Shown: positions 8,809 to 18,891, counted from the stretch's first letter. The stretch: DNA of 64,000 bases from Pseudidiomarina salinarum (GCF_000753715.1 NZ_JPER01000001.1:372001-436000); one strand, 5' to 3'. A program made the numbers and translations. Notes: generated from the letters alone by a model not told the origin.

Positions 8809-9341
8809 CCGAGCTCGCTCAACTCTTGCTGCAACTGGGCGCACCACTGGCTGATGCGTTCATCGCTTAACTCATACTGGCTGTCTTCATCCAGCGCCAG
8901 GCCGACGAAGAATTCGCCATCGGCGGTCAGCGCCTTGGAGGCCATAAAATCGTAGCCCTGATTTGGCCAGAATCCAATACGGGTGCAACCTGCGGTATTG
9001 GCGCCGGCGGCCAGTTCGTCATGCAGCATGCCGAGGGCATCCTGGAACCAGTCGGTATAGCCGACCTGATCACCCATACCAAAGAGCGCTACTATCTTAC
9101 CCTGCAGGTTCAGTTGGCTGATTTCGTCCCAGCGGCTTTCCCAGTCTTCCTGAATTTCCCCGAAATCCCAGGTCGACAGGCCAAAAATCACCACGTCAAA
9201 CTGCTCGCTGTCGGCCAGCGGCACGTCTTTGATATTAAAGAGTTCGACAGCACCTGGCGGGAACTGCGCCTGAATTTTTTCGGCGGCAATTTCGGTATAG
9301 CAGGTGGTTGAGCCGTAAAATAATCCGATTGGTTTTGTCAT
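8805..9341 (-). CDS. fldB: Flavodoxin 2
   Basis: A 178-residue FMN electron carrier. The N-terminal phosphate loop [12 protein letters not shown] and the segments [42 protein letters not shown] and LFVGLALDE-like [13 protein letters not shown] follow the long-chain flavodoxin FldB closely, including the roughly 20-residue insert typical of long flavodoxins. It would serve low-potential reductive reactions in the cytosol. ATG 9341 begins the conserved [12 protein letters not shown]; an upstream in-frame extension to 9413 runs into the yfcL promoter region and has no family support. Its Shine-Dalgarno sequence is poor. Confidence 0.92.
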   Translation of the reverse strand: MTKPIGLFYGSTTCYTEIAAEKIQAQFPPGAVELFNIKDVPLADSEQFDVVIFGLSTWDFGEIQEDWESRWDEISQLNLQGKIVALFGMGDQVGYTDWFQDALGMLHDELAAGANTAGCTRIGFWPNQGYDFMASKALTADGEFFVGLALDEDSQYELSDERISQWCAQLQQELSELG

Positions 9342-9443
9342 AACGCTAACCAGAGTGAATGTTAGCTGTAGTGTACCAGAAACCGGCACGCTTATGGTAT
9401 GCTGCGCGGCCAAATTACCGGAGCAGGAAAGGGTCTTTTAGTG

Positions 9444-9722
9444 ATGTCTGCACAGCTTGAGTTTGATCAGTTTGTCGCACGCCTTGAGCAGGTCTTTGAC
9501 CAGGCGGTGGTAGAGGGTACCGACGACGAGTTATTTGCCAGCGGCTATTTGCGCGGGCATTTTGATTTAGTGGTGGCGCAGCTGGAACTGCAGCAGAACA
9601 GGCAGCCGGCTGCAGTCATGCCAGCGCTCTACAGTGCTGTAGAGCAGACCCGCCATGAGCTGGCGCCAGCGGATCAGGCGCATATCCAGGCAATGATGCG
9701 TCAGCTCGAAGCGGTCAGCTAA
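9444..9722 (+). CDS. yfcL: YfcL family protein
   Basis: A 92-residue protein of unknown function. The segment TDDELFASGYLRGHFDLVVAQLE is the diagnostic YfcL signature (E. coli has DDELFASGYLRGH). It is all-helical in appearance, acidic and cytosolic. ATG 9444 follows AGGAAAGGG about 13 bases upstream and gives the usual family length; a frame from 9399 would only add non-conserved residues. As in E. coli it neighbours mnmC, here convergently with a 4-base stop overlap (CTAA). Confidence 0.88.
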   Translation: MSAQLEFDQFVARLEQVFDQAVVEGTDDELFASGYLRGHFDLVVAQLELQQNRQPAAVMPALYSAVEQTRHELAPADQAHIQAMMRQLEAVS

Positions 9723-11566
9723 GCGGGCTTAGTCTGTAACCGCGCCGGTGCCAGACGCCGGCGCAGGTCGGCCGCCAGTGGCAGTGGTTCGGCCGCCAGC
9801 AGCTCGGCCGCCAGCAGTTCGGCCAGCAATGGCGCGCTGGTAAAGCCCCGGGATCCCAGCCCGCCGAATACCATCAGACCGGTATCAAGGGTGCCGGCCA
9901 ACGGCATATGGTCGCGGGTGGTATTGCGCAGCGACGTGCGGTTCGCGGTCGCGCTCAGTTCGCTGGTCCAGTCCTGTTGCAGGTTATCCTGCAGGGTGGC
10001 AAGGTTTTCATGTTCATCGCGCTCGCGGTTCTGGTGGGCTTCGCTGGCGCTGAACTGCCGGGCATAAGTGGCACCCACACAATGCTGACCATCGGCGACC
10101 GGAGTGAAATACCCCTTATAACAAATCACCGCCGGGCAGGATTCGCTGGCCGCCGTAGCGGCGACCCGGGTCACCTGGCCGCGGACATTCTGCAGGCTGA
10201 TACCAAAGGGCTCAAGTATCGCGCTCAGGCCCGCGCCCAGCGCCAGGATCACGTGCCGGGCGGTTTGCTCAGTGCCATCGGCAAAGCGCAGTCGCCAGCG
10301 CGCATCGGGCAGCTTTTCAATTCCCTTTAAGCTCAGTCCTGTTTCAATTTCAATGCCGTCAAATAGCTGGCGGACGATGGCAGCCGGTGATAACCAGCCT
10401 GCCGCCGGGTAGAACAGCGCCGGACAAGCCGGTAGTTGGTGCCAGTAGGCCTGGGTTTGCTCAGGGCTGAGCCAACGCACGGTAGCGCCGCTATAAAGCG
10501 CATCGTCAGTACCGGCAATTTTAGCCGCCCGTTGCGCGCGCTCCCCGGTGTAGGCTAACTGTAAGACACCCGTCGGATGCCAGGACTGCGGACAATAACG
10601 CTGATAAAACTGAGCGGCATAGCTGAAGGCGCTCAGATAAAATTCACTCAGCGGACTGAGTTCGGCGTGCAGCAGTGGATAAACCGCGCCCTGGGGGTTG
10701 CCCGAGGCACCGTCGGCAACGTCTGTGGTGATTACTTTAACCTTCCAGTGGCGGCGCTTTAAGGCGTGCGCCATAGTGGCTGCGGCAATGCCGCCGCCGA
10801 TGATCAGCACAGATTCGTCAGCGGGCGGGGGACTTAATTGCTGTTCATCCGTAGGCCAGTGGCCAGCAAGCATCTCGCGTTTGCGGCCAAAGCCCGGTAA
10901 CTTACTGACATGGTAACCAGCCTGTTGCAGCCCACGACGCACCGCACCGGCGGCAGTGAAGGTAGCAAAGGTGCTGCCGGGAGCGGCGCTGCTGGCCATG
11001 GCCTGATACAGCCCGGGTTGCCACATCTGTGGATTTTTATCCGGGGCGAAGCCGTCCAGAAACCAGGCATCGACCTGACTTTGTGCGCCAGGCAGCCACT
11101 GTGGCAGTTGCTCGTGAATATCACCAAACCAGAGATCCAGGGTGATGCGGCCATCGGCCAGCAGACACCGGTGACAGCCAGCTTCAGCGGGCGGATACAC
11201 CGCCAGCAGCTCGTCGGCCAGCGGTTTCAGCTCAGCAAAATGGCGCAGCGCCCGGGCCAGATCAGCGGGTTGCAGCGGATATTTTTCAAACGAAATAAAA
11301 TGCAGCTGGAGCGATGCTGGTGCCTGCTGCAATAGTAGCTTCCAGGTGGCCAGTAAATTCAGGCCGGTGCCAAAACCGCTTTCAGCAATCACGAAGCGCG
11401 CCCGTGGATGCGTTTGCCAGCGCCCGGGGAGATCGTTATGCTGAAGGAATACGTATTGGCTTTCGGCTAACCCATCTTCATTGGTAAAATAGATATCATC
11501 AAAAGCAGTTGATACCGGCAAACCAAATTCATTGAAGGTAACTTGCGCAGGAGTAGGGTTAGCCAC
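9719..11566 (-). CDS. mnmC: Bifunctional tRNA 5-(methyl)aminomethyl-2-thiouridine biosynthesis protein MnmC
   Basis: Carries out the last two steps of mnm5s2U34 synthesis on tRNA. The FAD domain removes the carboxymethyl group and the SAM domain then methylates. The N-terminal methyltransferase (about residues 1-240) has ESGFGTGLNLLATW and DAWFLDGFAPDKNP. The C-terminal oxidoreductase (about 250-600) begins with the dinucleotide fold SVLIIGGGIAAATMA and ends with the FAD motif VFGGLGSRGFTSAPLLAELLA. I prefer GTG 11566, which puts ten residues before TFNEFGLPVS much as in E. coli. A TTG start at 11605 (13 residues longer) cannot be excluded. It is divergent from fabB. Confidence 0.95.
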   Translation of the reverse strand: MANPTPAQVTFNEFGLPVSTAFDDIYFTNEDGLAESQYVFLQHNDLPGRWQTHPRARFVIAESGFGTGLNLLATWKLLLQQAPASLQLHFISFEKYPLQPADLARALRHFAELKPLADELLAVYPPAEAGCHRCLLADGRITLDLWFGDIHEQLPQWLPGAQSQVDAWFLDGFAPDKNPQMWQPGLYQAMASSAAPGSTFATFTAAGAVRRGLQQAGYHVSKLPGFGRKREMLAGHWPTDEQQLSPPPADESVLIIGGGIAAATMAHALKRRHWKVKVITTDVADGASGNPQGAVYPLLHAELSPLSEFYLSAFSYAAQFYQRYCPQSWHPTGVLQLAYTGERAQRAAKIAGTDDALYSGATVRWLSPEQTQAYWHQLPACPALFYPAAGWLSPAAIVRQLFDGIEIETGLSLKGIEKLPDARWRLRFADGTEQTARHVILALGAGLSAILEPFGISLQNVRGQVTRVAATAASESCPAVICYKGYFTPVADGQHCVGATYARQFSASEAHQNRERDEHENLATLQDNLQQDWTSELSATANRTSLRNTTRDHMPLAGTLDTGLMVFGGLGSRGFTSAPLLAELLAAELLAAEPLPLAADLRRRLAPARLQTKPA

Positions 11567-11614
11567 GTCATTTAACTCGCTTTGACTATTGGGTTTGCGA
11601 AACAAGAAGGTTAA

Positions 11615-11630
11615 TTACACGCTAGTGTAA
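11615..11630. promoter_or_regulatory. Palindrome in the mnmC-fabB divergent region
   Basis: TTACAC-GCTA-GTGTAA is a perfect 6-4-6 inverted repeat 91-106 bp upstream of the fabB ATG and just upstream of mnmC. It has operator-like geometry but matches neither the FadR consensus nor the TACA-N2-TGTA spacing I expect of FabR, so the binding protein is not identified. Confidence 0.4.
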
Positions 11631-11658
11631 CAATATTTTGTTAAAAAATGCGGAAAGC

Positions 11659-11689
11659 AGACCACTTTTTAACGGAAGTGGGCTACCAT
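11659..11689 (+). promoter_or_regulatory. fabB promoter with FadR-like half-site
   Basis: The -10 box is TACCAT (11684-11689) and the -35 is poor. AGACCACTTTTTA (11659-11671) is identical to the element before accD. It contains GACCACTT, close to the right half of the FadR operator (GACCAGTT), centred near -37, the position used by FadR to activate fab genes in E. coli. The left half is not conserved. A small CCACTT/AAGTGG inverted repeat (11662-11680) overlaps it. Confidence 0.4.
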
Positions 11690-11720
11690 AGTCGGGCGCT
11701 CAGCAAGACAGGAAATCAGC

Positions 11721-12932
11721 ATGAGAAGAGTAGTGATTACCGGACTTGGCATTGTGTCGAGTATCGGCGTGAACAAACAAGAGGTATTGGAGTCGCTCCA
11801 GAACGGGCGCTCGGGTATCGAGTTTTCTCAGGAATTTGCCGATATGGGGCTGCGGTGCCAGGTCTGGGGACCGGTACGCACCAACCCGGCAGATCACATC
11901 GACCGCAAAGCACTGCGCTTTATGGGCGACTCTGCGGCCTATGCTTATATGGCAATGGCACAGGCCATCGAAGACGCTGGTCTGAATGACGCGGAAGTAT
12001 CTAACCCGCGCACCGGTCTGGTGGTTGGCTCTGGTGGCGCTTCCGGCGAACATCAGGTAGCAGCCGCTGACTTGCTGCGGGAAAAAGGCGTGAAGCGGGT
12101 AGGTCCTTACATGGTGCCGCGCTGCATGGCTTCTACTACTTCGGCCTGTCTGGCCACGCCGTTCCAGATTAAAGGCGTTAACTATTCGATCAGCTCGGCC
12201 TGCGCGACCTCAGCGCATTGTATTGGCCATGCGATGGAATTGATTCAGTTTGGTAAGCAGGATCGCGTATTTGCCGGTGGTGGTGAAGAGCTACACTGGA
12301 CGCTGGGCATGGAATTTGATGCCATGGGTGCGCTAAGCACCAAGTATAACGATACCCCGGAGCGGGCTTCGCGCACCTATGATGTGGATCGCGATGGCTT
12401 TGTACCTGCTGGCGGCGGTGGCATTCTGGTTATTGAAGAACTGGAAACAGCACTGGCGCGTGGTGCCAAAATCTACGGTGAAATCGTCGGTTACGGCGCG
12501 ACTTCAGATGGTTACGACATGGTTGCGCCGTCTGGTGAAGGCGCGGTGCGTTGTATGCAGATGGCGATGGAAACCGTTGATGGGCCGATTGATTATCTCA
12601 ATACCCACGGAACCAGCACCCCGGTAGGGGATGCCAAAGAGCTTGAAGCGGTTAATATCGTATTTGGCGACAATCCGCCAATGATGAGCTCGACCAAGTC
12701 GATGACCGGCCATGCCCTGGGCGCGGCGGGTGTTCATGAAGCCATTTATTCACTGCTGATGCTGGAGCACAACTTTATTGCTCCTTCTATTAACGTGGAT
12801 AACCTGGATCCGGCAGCTAAAGGTATGAACATCGTTACGTCGACGAAGGAAGCCAAGCTGACCACCGTCATGTCGAACAGTTTCGGCTTTGGCGGCACCA
12901 ACGCGACGCTGGTGATGCGTAAATACGAATAG
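11721..12932 (+). CDS. fabB: Beta-ketoacyl-ACP synthase I
   Basis: A 403-residue condensing enzyme of type II fatty acid synthesis. It elongates acyl-ACP with malonyl-ACP and is essential for unsaturated fatty acid formation. The catalytic residues are visible: nucleophile C161 in SSACATSA, H296 in NTHGTSTP, K326 in STKSMTGH and H331 in GHALGAAG. The C-terminal glycine loop [11 protein letters not shown] is present, and the length is that of E. coli FabB. ATG 11721 has AGGAAA seven bases upstream. It is monocistronic, closed by a strong hairpin terminator (12966-12988). The promoter carries a FadR-like half-site. Confidence 0.97.
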   Translation: MRRVVITGLGIVSSIGVNKQEVLESLQNGRSGIEFSQEFADMGLRCQVWGPVRTNPADHIDRKALRFMGDSAAYAYMAMAQAIEDAGLNDAEVSNPRTGLVVGSGGASGEHQVAAADLLREKGVKRVGPYMVPRCMASTTSACLATPFQIKGVNYSISSACATSAHCIGHAMELIQFGKQDRVFAGGGEELHWTLGMEFDAMGALSTKYNDTPERASRTYDVDRDGFVPAGGGGILVIEELETALARGAKIYGEIVGYGATSDGYDMVAPSGEGAVRCMQMAMETVDGPIDYLNTHGTSTPVGDAKELEAVNIVFGDNPPMMSSTKSMTGHALGAAGVHEAIYSLLMLEHNFIAPSINVDNLDPAAKGMNIVTSTKEAKLTTVMSNSFGFGGTNATLVMRKYE

Positions 12933-12960
12933 TCGTTGATTTTACGATAATTTGTTAATA

Positions 12961-12988
12961 AAAAAGGTGCGCAATTGCGCACCTTTTT
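12961..12988 (+). terminator. Rho-independent terminator after fabB
   Basis: The perfect 18-base inverted repeat GGTGCGCAATTGCGCACC (12966-12983) is followed by TTTTT and preceded by AAAAA, so it could stop transcription from both directions. Confidence 0.9.
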
Positions 12989-13049
12989 GTATGCTCAATT
13001 CATCTGTTTACCACTCTCTGACATTATTGCGGACGCTATTTCAGACACT

Positions 13050-14237
13050 ATGCATATACTCGCCGACGCGAACTTACCGCTGGTCGCTGAACTCTGTGAC
13101 CAATTATGCCGTGCTGCCGGTTACCCGGCGGAGGTTGAGCTGTACAGCACGCGTCAGCCATCCGCGGCGCAACTGGCCACGGCGGAGGCGCTGCTGATTC
13201 GTTCGGTTACCCGGGTTGATGCTGATTTACTGCAGCAAGCCCCGCGGTTGCGCTGGGTTGGCAGCGGTACCATTGGCACCGAACATGTGGATCAGGCGGC
13301 TCTGGACGCTGCGGGTGTGGTTTTTACGCATACCCCCGGGGTGAACGCGAACGCCGTTGGTGATTATGTGGCGAGCGCGGTGGCGGCAGCATCATTGCGC
13401 CGGGGGCAATTCCTGGCCGGCGAAGCCGCCATTATCGGTGCCGGTCATACTGGTCGTGCCGCCGGACAACGTCTGCAAGGCTTAGGCTTGCAGGTGCATT
13501 ATTATGATCCGCCGCTGGTGGAAAGCGGCGCGAATCAGGTGCCGGTTCACGGTAACTGGCAGCGGGTGCTGAATTCAGCGGTGATTTCCTGTCATGTGCC
13601 GCTAACCACGAGTGGGCCTTACGCAACCCGCCATCTGCTGGATGATAGCGCCGTACAGGCGCTCGCTGCTGACACCCTGATTATCAATGCCAGCCGCGGA
13701 CCCGTGGTGGCCCAACAGGCAGTGGCACGCGCGTTGCAGCGGCAGCAATCGCTGCGTTGGGTTTTGGATGTGTGGGAAGATGAGCCACAGATAGCTGTAG
13801 ATCTGCTACCCTGTATTGAACTTGCGACGCCACATATTGCCGGTCACAGTCTGGCTGGAAAACTGGGCGGGACCCGGCAGCTTTGCGCGAAACTGGCGGC
13901 GCATCTGGGCTGGCCTGATCAATTACCGTCGCTAACCGAATTATTAAGCCGCTGGCCCCGGGTCAGCGGTGATCGTGAATTGCAGTCGCTGGCAGCGCCG
14001 GACTGGCAAACACTGGCATCCTGGGTACTGGCCATTTATGATATACGAGAGGATGATCGCCAACTACGGGCGGCACCGCCGACGCCAGCAGCGTTTGACG
14101 CACTGCGGCGTAACTATCAGCCCCGCGCCGAATTAAGCAGCGGCCTGGTCAGTGGCGGGCAATGGGTCAATGAGCCTTTCTGGCAGCAACGTCTGCACCA
14201 ATTGAATCTGAGGAGTAAAGATGTCACGAGCTTTTAA
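13050..14237 (+). CDS. pdxB: Erythronate-4-phosphate dehydrogenase
   Basis: A 395-residue NAD-dependent dehydrogenase for the second step of pyridoxal phosphate synthesis, converting 4-phosphoerythronate to its 2-oxo acid. It begins with the conserved MHILADANLPL (E. coli MKILVDENMP). A Rossmann fold has EAAIIGAGHTGRAAGQRL near residues 118-135, and the catalytic Arg (INASRG), Glu (DVWEDEP) and His (TPHIAGHS) are present. The C-terminal PdxB dimerisation domain follows. ATG 13050 is chosen by homology; the longer frame from 12975 would start inside the fabB terminator. The last 17 bases overlap asd. In E. coli it also neighbours this region. Confidence 0.94.
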   Translation: MHILADANLPLVAELCDQLCRAAGYPAEVELYSTRQPSAAQLATAEALLIRSVTRVDADLLQQAPRLRWVGSGTIGTEHVDQAALDAAGVVFTHTPGVNANAVGDYVASAVAAASLRRGQFLAGEAAIIGAGHTGRAAGQRLQGLGLQVHYYDPPLVESGANQVPVHGNWQRVLNSAVISCHVPLTTSGPYATRHLLDDSAVQALAADTLIINASRGPVVAQQAVARALQRQQSLRWVLDVWEDEPQIAVDLLPCIELATPHIAGHSLAGKLGGTRQLCAKLAAHLGWPDQLPSLTELLSRWPRVSGDRELQSLAAPDWQTLASWVLAIYDIREDDRQLRAAPPTPAAFDALRRNYQPRAELSSGLVSGGQWVNEPFWQQRLHQLNLRSKDVTSF

Positions 14238-15237
14238 TGTCGCGGTTCTGGGCGCTACCGGCCTGGTGGGCCAGCATATGATCGAACTGCTGGAAAAACG
14301 TGAGTTTCCGGTTGGCGAGCTGTTTCCTCTGGCCAGCAGCCGGTCAGCCGGCGGCACGGTGAAGTTCCGCGGCGAAGATGTGGTTGTGCAGGATGCTGAG
14401 AAGTTCGACTGGAGCCAGGTGGAGTTAGGTTTTTTCTCGGCGGGTGGATCGATCTCGCGGATTTACGCGCCACGAGCAGCTGAGGCTGGCTGCGTGGTCA
14501 TCGACAATACCTCGGAATTTCGTTATGAAGACGATATCCCGCTGGTGGTGCCGGAAGTAAACGCGCACGCGCTGGCCGACTTCCGCAACCGTAACATTAT
14601 CGCCAATCCCAACTGCTCTACCATTCAGATGCTGGTGGCGCTTAAACCGATTTACGATGCCGTTGGTATTGACCGGATTAACGTGGCAACTTACCAGTCG
14701 GTATCAGGAGCCGGTAAGGAAGCCATTGATGAGCTGGCGCACCAGACCGCATCATTACTGAACGGGCGTCCGGTAGAAGTGGAAACCTTCTCGCGGCAGA
14801 TTGCCTTTAACTGTATTCCCCAGATTGATGTGTTTTTAGATAACGATTACACCAAAGAAGAAATGAAGATGTTCTGGGAGACTCAGAAGATCTTCGGTGA
14901 CAGCAACATCCGGGTGAATGCGACGGCGGTGCGGGTGCCGGTGTTTTTTGGTCACGCCGAGGCACTGCATATTGAAACCCAGCAGCCGATTGCGGCCGAG
15001 CAGGCAAAAGAGTTGCTGCGTAATGCGCCGGGTGTGGTGCTGCTGGAGAATAACGATGATTTTCCGACGCAGGTTGGTAATGCGGCCGGTCGCGATGAAG
15101 TTTTTGTGGGCCGGGTACGCAACGATATTTCTCACGCCCAGGGGCTGAACCTGTGGGTTGTCAGTGATAATGTTCGTAAAGGCGCTGCCACCAACAGTGT
15201 GCAAATTGCTGAACATCTGATAAAAGACTATATATAA
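14221..15237 (+). CDS. asd: Aspartate-semialdehyde dehydrogenase
   Basis: A 338-residue enzyme reducing aspartyl phosphate to aspartate semialdehyde, the branch point to lysine/diaminopimelate, threonine and methionine. The NADP loop is AVLGATGLVGQHMI, the nucleophile Cys lies in ANPNCSTIQM (near residue 132), and the active-site His region is VPVFFGHAEAL. Because the Cys is intact this is a true Asd and not the inactive Usg paralogue that sits at this place in E. coli. ATG 14221 has GAGGAG seven bases upstream. Translation is probably coupled to pdxB through the 17-base overlap. Confidence 0.95.
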   Translation: MSRAFNVAVLGATGLVGQHMIELLEKREFPVGELFPLASSRSAGGTVKFRGEDVVVQDAEKFDWSQVELGFFSAGGSISRIYAPRAAEAGCVVIDNTSEFRYEDDIPLVVPEVNAHALADFRNRNIIANPNCSTIQMLVALKPIYDAVGIDRINVATYQSVSGAGKEAIDELAHQTASLLNGRPVEVETFSRQIAFNCIPQIDVFLDNDYTKEEMKMFWETQKIFGDSNIRVNATAVRVPVFFGHAEALHIETQQPIAAEQAKELLRNAPGVVLLENNDDFPTQVGNAAGRDEVFVGRVRNDISHAQGLNLWVVSDNVRKGAATNSVQIAEHLIKDYI

Positions 15238-15275
15238 ACTTACATTTCAGGGCCATGCACTATGGAAGCAGGATC

Positions 15276-17117
15276 ATGACAAGGATAATAAAAGCAGCAT
15301 TGATCGGCGTTGTATTGGCAACAAGCAGCGGCATGGCCGGATATTCTCAGGCCAGCGCCACCGGCGCGGGTGCGCTCTTTACGCTGCAGGGGCAAGTGGC
15401 CTCGCGCTGGCAGCTGGACCGCTTTGGCCCCATAGTGTCATCGGATACCCTGTGGAGTATCGCTTCCTATTATGGCCGACAGCGCGATATGACGGTCTAT
15501 CAGATGATGGACGCTATCGTAGCGGCGAACCCGCGGGCCTTTATTAATAACCAGCCTGATCGCATGATGAATGGCTACTTCCTGACCATTCCCGGTAGCC
15601 CGGTGGCTGCTGCCGATACCACGGCAGAAGAACCGGCAACCGCGTTGCCAGACGAACCCGTCAGCCCCGTTGCGGACCCGGCGCCGGAACCTGCTGCTGA
15701 CCCACAGGTGGTGCAGTTTGATATTGGTGAATTACGGGCGTTACGGGATCAGTTAGCCGATTCGATCAATCTGATTGAATCACTGCAGACGCAAAATGCC
15801 AGCCTGCAAGACCGGCTGGAACAGGTGACTACTGAACTGGCACAGCTTAAAGCTCAGGTTGACGAAGATCGCGCCATGGATCGCGAAATCGCTGAGCTGG
15901 CCGATGAAATACAGAACGATTATCCGGAAGTGGAAGCCACTGAAGAGCGGATAGCTGACCAGGCGGACGGGCAGGCTGAACCGGTCGCAGAAGTGACCAC
16001 CGAAGCTATTACTGAACCGGTGTCGGCTCCGGTCGCTGAAGAAGTCGTTACGCCAGCTAAGAAGCAATCTGCCAGCGGTGATTTCATCGACTGGCTGTTA
16101 CAGCCTTTCCAGTTGTTACTCGCTGTGATGGTGCCTTTGTTACTGGCAGTAATCATCTGGTACTTGCTCTACGTGCGGCGGCTTAACCGTGAGACGCCGG
16201 GACCATACAATGGCGCTGTTGAAGCGGCCGCCCGCGACCGTGCCGGCAGCAAATCAGAAGAGCAAAGCCCGGGCGCAGCGGCAGAGCTGGCAGTTGAGGA
16301 AACTGAGACCGACGCTGACTCGCTGGCAGAAGTTGAGGAACGCCGTGAGCCTGAAGTGGACGCTAAAGAACTACCACAAGAAGACGAAGCTGAAGCTGTA
16401 GCGGAAATTGAAGCGCGGGGCGAGCATCAGCTTAAGGCGGATGATGAGAATGTGCCGGCAAGCGATATTGATGAACAACTGCTGGCCGACCTGGAAAGCG
16501 ATTTCGAGCTTGATGCTGAGGCCGAAACGCAGATTGAGCCGGAGATTGATACTGAGGCCGCGGCGGAAGTTGAACTGGAAACGGAACCAGAAGTTGAACC
16601 AGAGCCTGAAGAAGAACCTGAAGAAGAGCCAGAGCCTGAAGAAGAACCAGAGCCTGAAACCGAAGCCCCGGAGAAAGAAGAACCTGAGCCTAAAAAGGAA
16701 ACCTCGCTGGATGAGGATCTGGCCGGTCTGGATTCGTTTGGCGGCCTGAAGCTCGAAGATGAGGACGCGCCAGAAGCAGGCAGCCGCTATGTCTCTATTG
16801 ATGAGCTTATTGATGAAGCACAAGCCAGTGAAGCGGAAGAGGATGACGAAGATCCTTATAATCCGCAACGCGTGAGCGATGCCCTGGGGGACATCGACAG
16901 TGATGAACAGGGTGATGATGAAAGTCAGGCCGATCGCACCGGTGATGACAGTAAATCGCCGGCGGCGATGCTGGATTTAGCCCAGGCGTATATCGATATG
17001 GGTGAGCTGGATGATGCGCGCGACTTGCTGGTTAAGATTGTCGACGCCGACGATGAAGAAGCGCAGCGTGAAGCCCAGCAACTATTGCAGCAACTGGACG
17101 GTCAGGCAGGTCGATGA
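15276..17117 (+). CDS. fimV: FimV/HubP-like polar pilus-assembly protein
   Basis: A 613-residue inner-membrane protein of the FimV/HubP family, which organises the cell pole and supports type IV pilus and type II secretion systems. In order: signal sequence; a LysM-like peptidoglycan region ([15 protein letters not shown] to [11 protein letters not shown], about 50-105); a coiled coil (about 150-210); one transmembrane helix near 285-310; a long acidic Glu-Pro repeat region (about 380-480); and the conserved FimV C-terminal TPR ([23 protein letters not shown]). ATG 15276 has GGAAG seven bases upstream; ATG 15255 is a weaker option. The stop overlaps the truA start (ATGA). It could serve the pilus operon at 27-35 kb, but that is inference. 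Confidence 0.9.
   Translation: MTRIIKAALIGVVLATSSGMAGYSQASATGAGALFTLQGQVASRWQLDRFGPIVSSDTLWSIASYYGRQRDMTVYQMMDAIVAANPRAFINNQPDRMMNGYFLTIPGSPVAAADTTAEEPATALPDEPVSPVADPAPEPAADPQVVQFDIGELRALRDQLADSINLIESLQTQNASLQDRLEQVTTELAQLKAQVDEDRAMDREIAELADEIQNDYPEVEATEERIADQADGQAEPVAEVTTEAITEPVSAPVAEEVVTPAKKQSASGDFIDWLLQPFQLLLAVMVPLLLAVIIWYLLYVRRLNRETPGPYNGAVEAAARDRAGSKSEEQSPGAAAELAVEETETDADSLAEVEERREPEVDAKELPQEDEAEAVAEIEARGEHQLKADDENVPASDIDEQLLADLESDFELDAEAETQIEPEIDTEAAAEVELETEPEVEPEPEEEPEEEPEPEEEPEPETEAPEKEEPEPKKETSLDEDLAGLDSFGGLKLEDEDAPEAGSRYVSIDELIDEAQASEAEEDDEDPYNPQRVSDALGDIDSDEQGDDESQADRTGDDSKSPAAMLDLAQAYIDMGELDDARDLLVKIVDADDEEAQREAQQLLQQLDGQAGR
16561..16700 (+). repeat. Glu-Pro coding repeat in fimV
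   Basis: Imperfect tandem copies of GAAGAACCAGAGCCT-type units encode alternating EEP/EPE. The tract is low complexity and may vary in length between strains. It produces a Phe-rich antisense open frame that is not a gene. Confidence 0.75.
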
Positions 17118-17929
17118 GTAGTACGCGCATAGCGCTCGGCATTGAGTATGATGGCAGTAGTTTTTACGGGTGGCAGCGACAGCGTGAAGTTGTCTGTGTG
17201 CAGGAAGTGCTTGAACGGGCTCTTAGCAAAGTTGCTAATCAGCCTATTGAAGTGACCTGCGCCGGCCGCACGGATGCTGGTGTGCATGCGACCGGGCAGG
17301 TGGTGCATTTTGATACCACTGAAGAACGCAATACGCCGGCCTGGACCATGGGTGTTAACAGTAACCTGCCGGATAGCGTCGGCGTACGCTGGGCCCGGCA
17401 GGTCAGTGATGACTTCAGTGCCCGCTTTAGCGCAACAGCCCGCCGTTACCGTTATATTATCTGCAATACCCGCTTGCGACCGGCCATTTTATCGCGGGGC
17501 GTTAGCCATTATCACCAGCCGCTCGCCGCGGATAAAATGCACCAGGCGGCGCAGGCGTTGCTGGGCGAGCATGACTTCAGCGCGTTTCGCGCGGCGCAAT
17601 GCCAGTCGCATTCACCGAACCGCTGCGTAACCGAACTCAAAGTGAGCCGCTACGGCGATTACCTGGTGGTGGATATTACCGCCAACGCCTTTTTACATCA
17701 TATGGTACGCAACATCGTCGGCAGTTTGCTGGAAGTTGGTAAGGGCGAGCGACCCGTCGCCTGGCCCGCCGAACTACTCGCCGGCCGTGACCGTAATCTG
17801 GCCGCGGCAACGGCAAAAGCACAGGGGCTATACCTGGTGCAGGTGTATTATCCGGAGCCATTTGGTATCCCGCTAATGCCACCGGGCCCCCTCTGGTTAC
17901 CGGACGCTGCCCTGGCTGACGACAGTTAA
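17114..17929 (+). CDS. truA: tRNA pseudouridine(38-40) synthase TruA
   Basis: A 271-residue enzyme isomerising U38, U39 and U40 in tRNA anticodon arms. The signature [11 protein letters not shown] carries the catalytic Asp near residue 54. [16 protein letters not shown] and the C-terminal [17 protein letters not shown] are standard TruA blocks, and the length is normal. Its start codon overlaps the fimV stop (ATGA), so the two are translationally coupled, as in E. coli where truA follows usg. Confidence 0.96.
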   Translation: MSSTRIALGIEYDGSSFYGWQRQREVVCVQEVLERALSKVANQPIEVTCAGRTDAGVHATGQVVHFDTTEERNTPAWTMGVNSNLPDSVGVRWARQVSDDFSARFSATARRYRYIICNTRLRPAILSRGVSHYHQPLAADKMHQAAQALLGEHDFSAFRAAQCQSHSPNRCVTELKVSRYGDYLVVDITANAFLHHMVRNIVGSLLEVGKGERPVAWPAELLAGRDRNLAAATAKAQGLYLVQVYYPEPFGIPLMPPGPLWLPDAALADDS

Positions 17930-17963
17930 GACCACTTTTTACTCCCTTCAGTTGGGCTAATAT
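17929..17963 (+). promoter_or_regulatory. accD promoter with FadR-like element
   Basis: The promoter reads TTTTTA (17936-17941), 16 bp, then TAATAT (17958-17963). The 13-mer AGACCACTTTTTA (17929-17941) is identical to that before fabB. With its left flank it matches the FadR consensus at about 11 of 16 specified bases, centred near -41, an activating position. FadR binding is inferred. Confidence 0.4.
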
Positions 17964-18027
17964 GCTTTAATATAAGGTATGTTCAGGCTGAAATAGCTGC
18001 AATCAACTATCAACTTAATGAGATTTT

Positions 18028-18891
18028 ATGAGCTGGATTGAGCGAATTCTTGCAAAACCCAAGAGCGGTAAACGTCGCAATATTCCCGAAGGGGTCTGGT
18101 CAAAATGCACCAGTTGCGATGCCATTCTGTATGGTGCGGATCTGGAACGCAGCTTAGGCGTATGCCCTAAATGTGATCATCATATGCGCCTGCCTGCCCG
18201 GCGCCGGCTTGATAGTTTTCTCGACACAGGTTCAGCGACCGAACTTGGTGCCGAACTTGAGCCGAAAGATATCCTGAAATTCCGGGATTCGAAAAAGTAT
18301 AAAGATCGGCTGGCCGCAGCACAGAAAGCCACTGGCGAGAAAGATGCGCTGGTGGTGCAAAAGGGCAAGCTCAAAGGCATGCCCATTGTGGTTGCCGCGT
18401 TTGAATTTGAGTTTATGGGTGGCTCGATGGCGTCAGTTGTCGGTGCCCGTTTTGTGAAGGCTGTGGAAGAATGCCTGCGCGAGCGCTGCCCGCTGGTTTG
18501 TTTTTCAGCCTCAGGCGGTGCGCGGATGCAGGAAGCACTGATGTCACTGATGCAGATGGCAAAAACCTCAGCGGCGCTGGCACGGATGAGCGAAGAAGGC
18601 ATCCCTTATATTTCGGTAATGACAGATCCTACTATGGGTGGCGTTTCTGCCAGCCTGGCAATGCTCGGTGACGTAAATATTGCCGAGCCTGAAGCGCTGA
18701 TTGGCTTTGCCGGCCCCCGGGTTATCGAACAGACGGTTCGGGAAACCTTGCCGGAAGGCTTCCAGCGCGCCGAGTTTCTGGTCGATCATGGTGCTATCGA
18801 TATGATCATCGACCGCCGCCAGTTACGTAACCGGATTGCAGCATTGCTGGCGAAGTTTCAACATCACAATGCACTTGCTGATGAATTTTAA
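18028..18891 (+). CDS. accD: Acetyl-CoA carboxylase carboxyltransferase beta subunit
   Basis: A 287-residue beta subunit that, with AccA, transfers the carboxyl group from biotin to acetyl-CoA to give malonyl-CoA. The N-terminal zinc ribbon has C27, C30, C46 and C49, the same positions as in E. coli. The crotonase-like core shows [21 protein letters not shown] and [17 protein letters not shown]. The stop shares one base with the folC start (TAATG), the usual accD-folC coupling. The Shine-Dalgarno sequence is weak. Confidence 0.96.
   Translation: MSWIERILAKPKSGKRRNIPEGVWSKCTSCDAILYGADLERSLGVCPKCDHHMRLPARRRLDSFLDTGSATELGAELEPKDILKFRDSKKYKDRLAAAQKATGEKDALVVQKGKLKGMPIVVAAFEFEFMGGSMASVVGARFVKAVEECLRERCPLVCFSASGGARMQEALMSLMQMAKTSAALARMSEEGIPYISVMTDPTMGGVSASLAMLGDVNIAEPEALIGFAGPRVIEQTVRETLPEGFQRAEFLVDHGAIDMIIDRRQLRNRIAALLAKFQHHNALADEF

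Noticed and set aside
12975-13049. Upstream extension of pdxB
   Set aside because: Would start inside the fabB terminator hairpin, and PdxB homology begins at 13050.
14221-15237. Usg (inactive Asd paralogue)
   Set aside because: E. coli has usg here, but this protein keeps the nucleophile Cys in NPNCST and is a true Asd.
16371-16868. Phe/Arg-rich frame antisense to fimV
   Set aside because: Arises from the Glu-Pro repeats read on the other strand.
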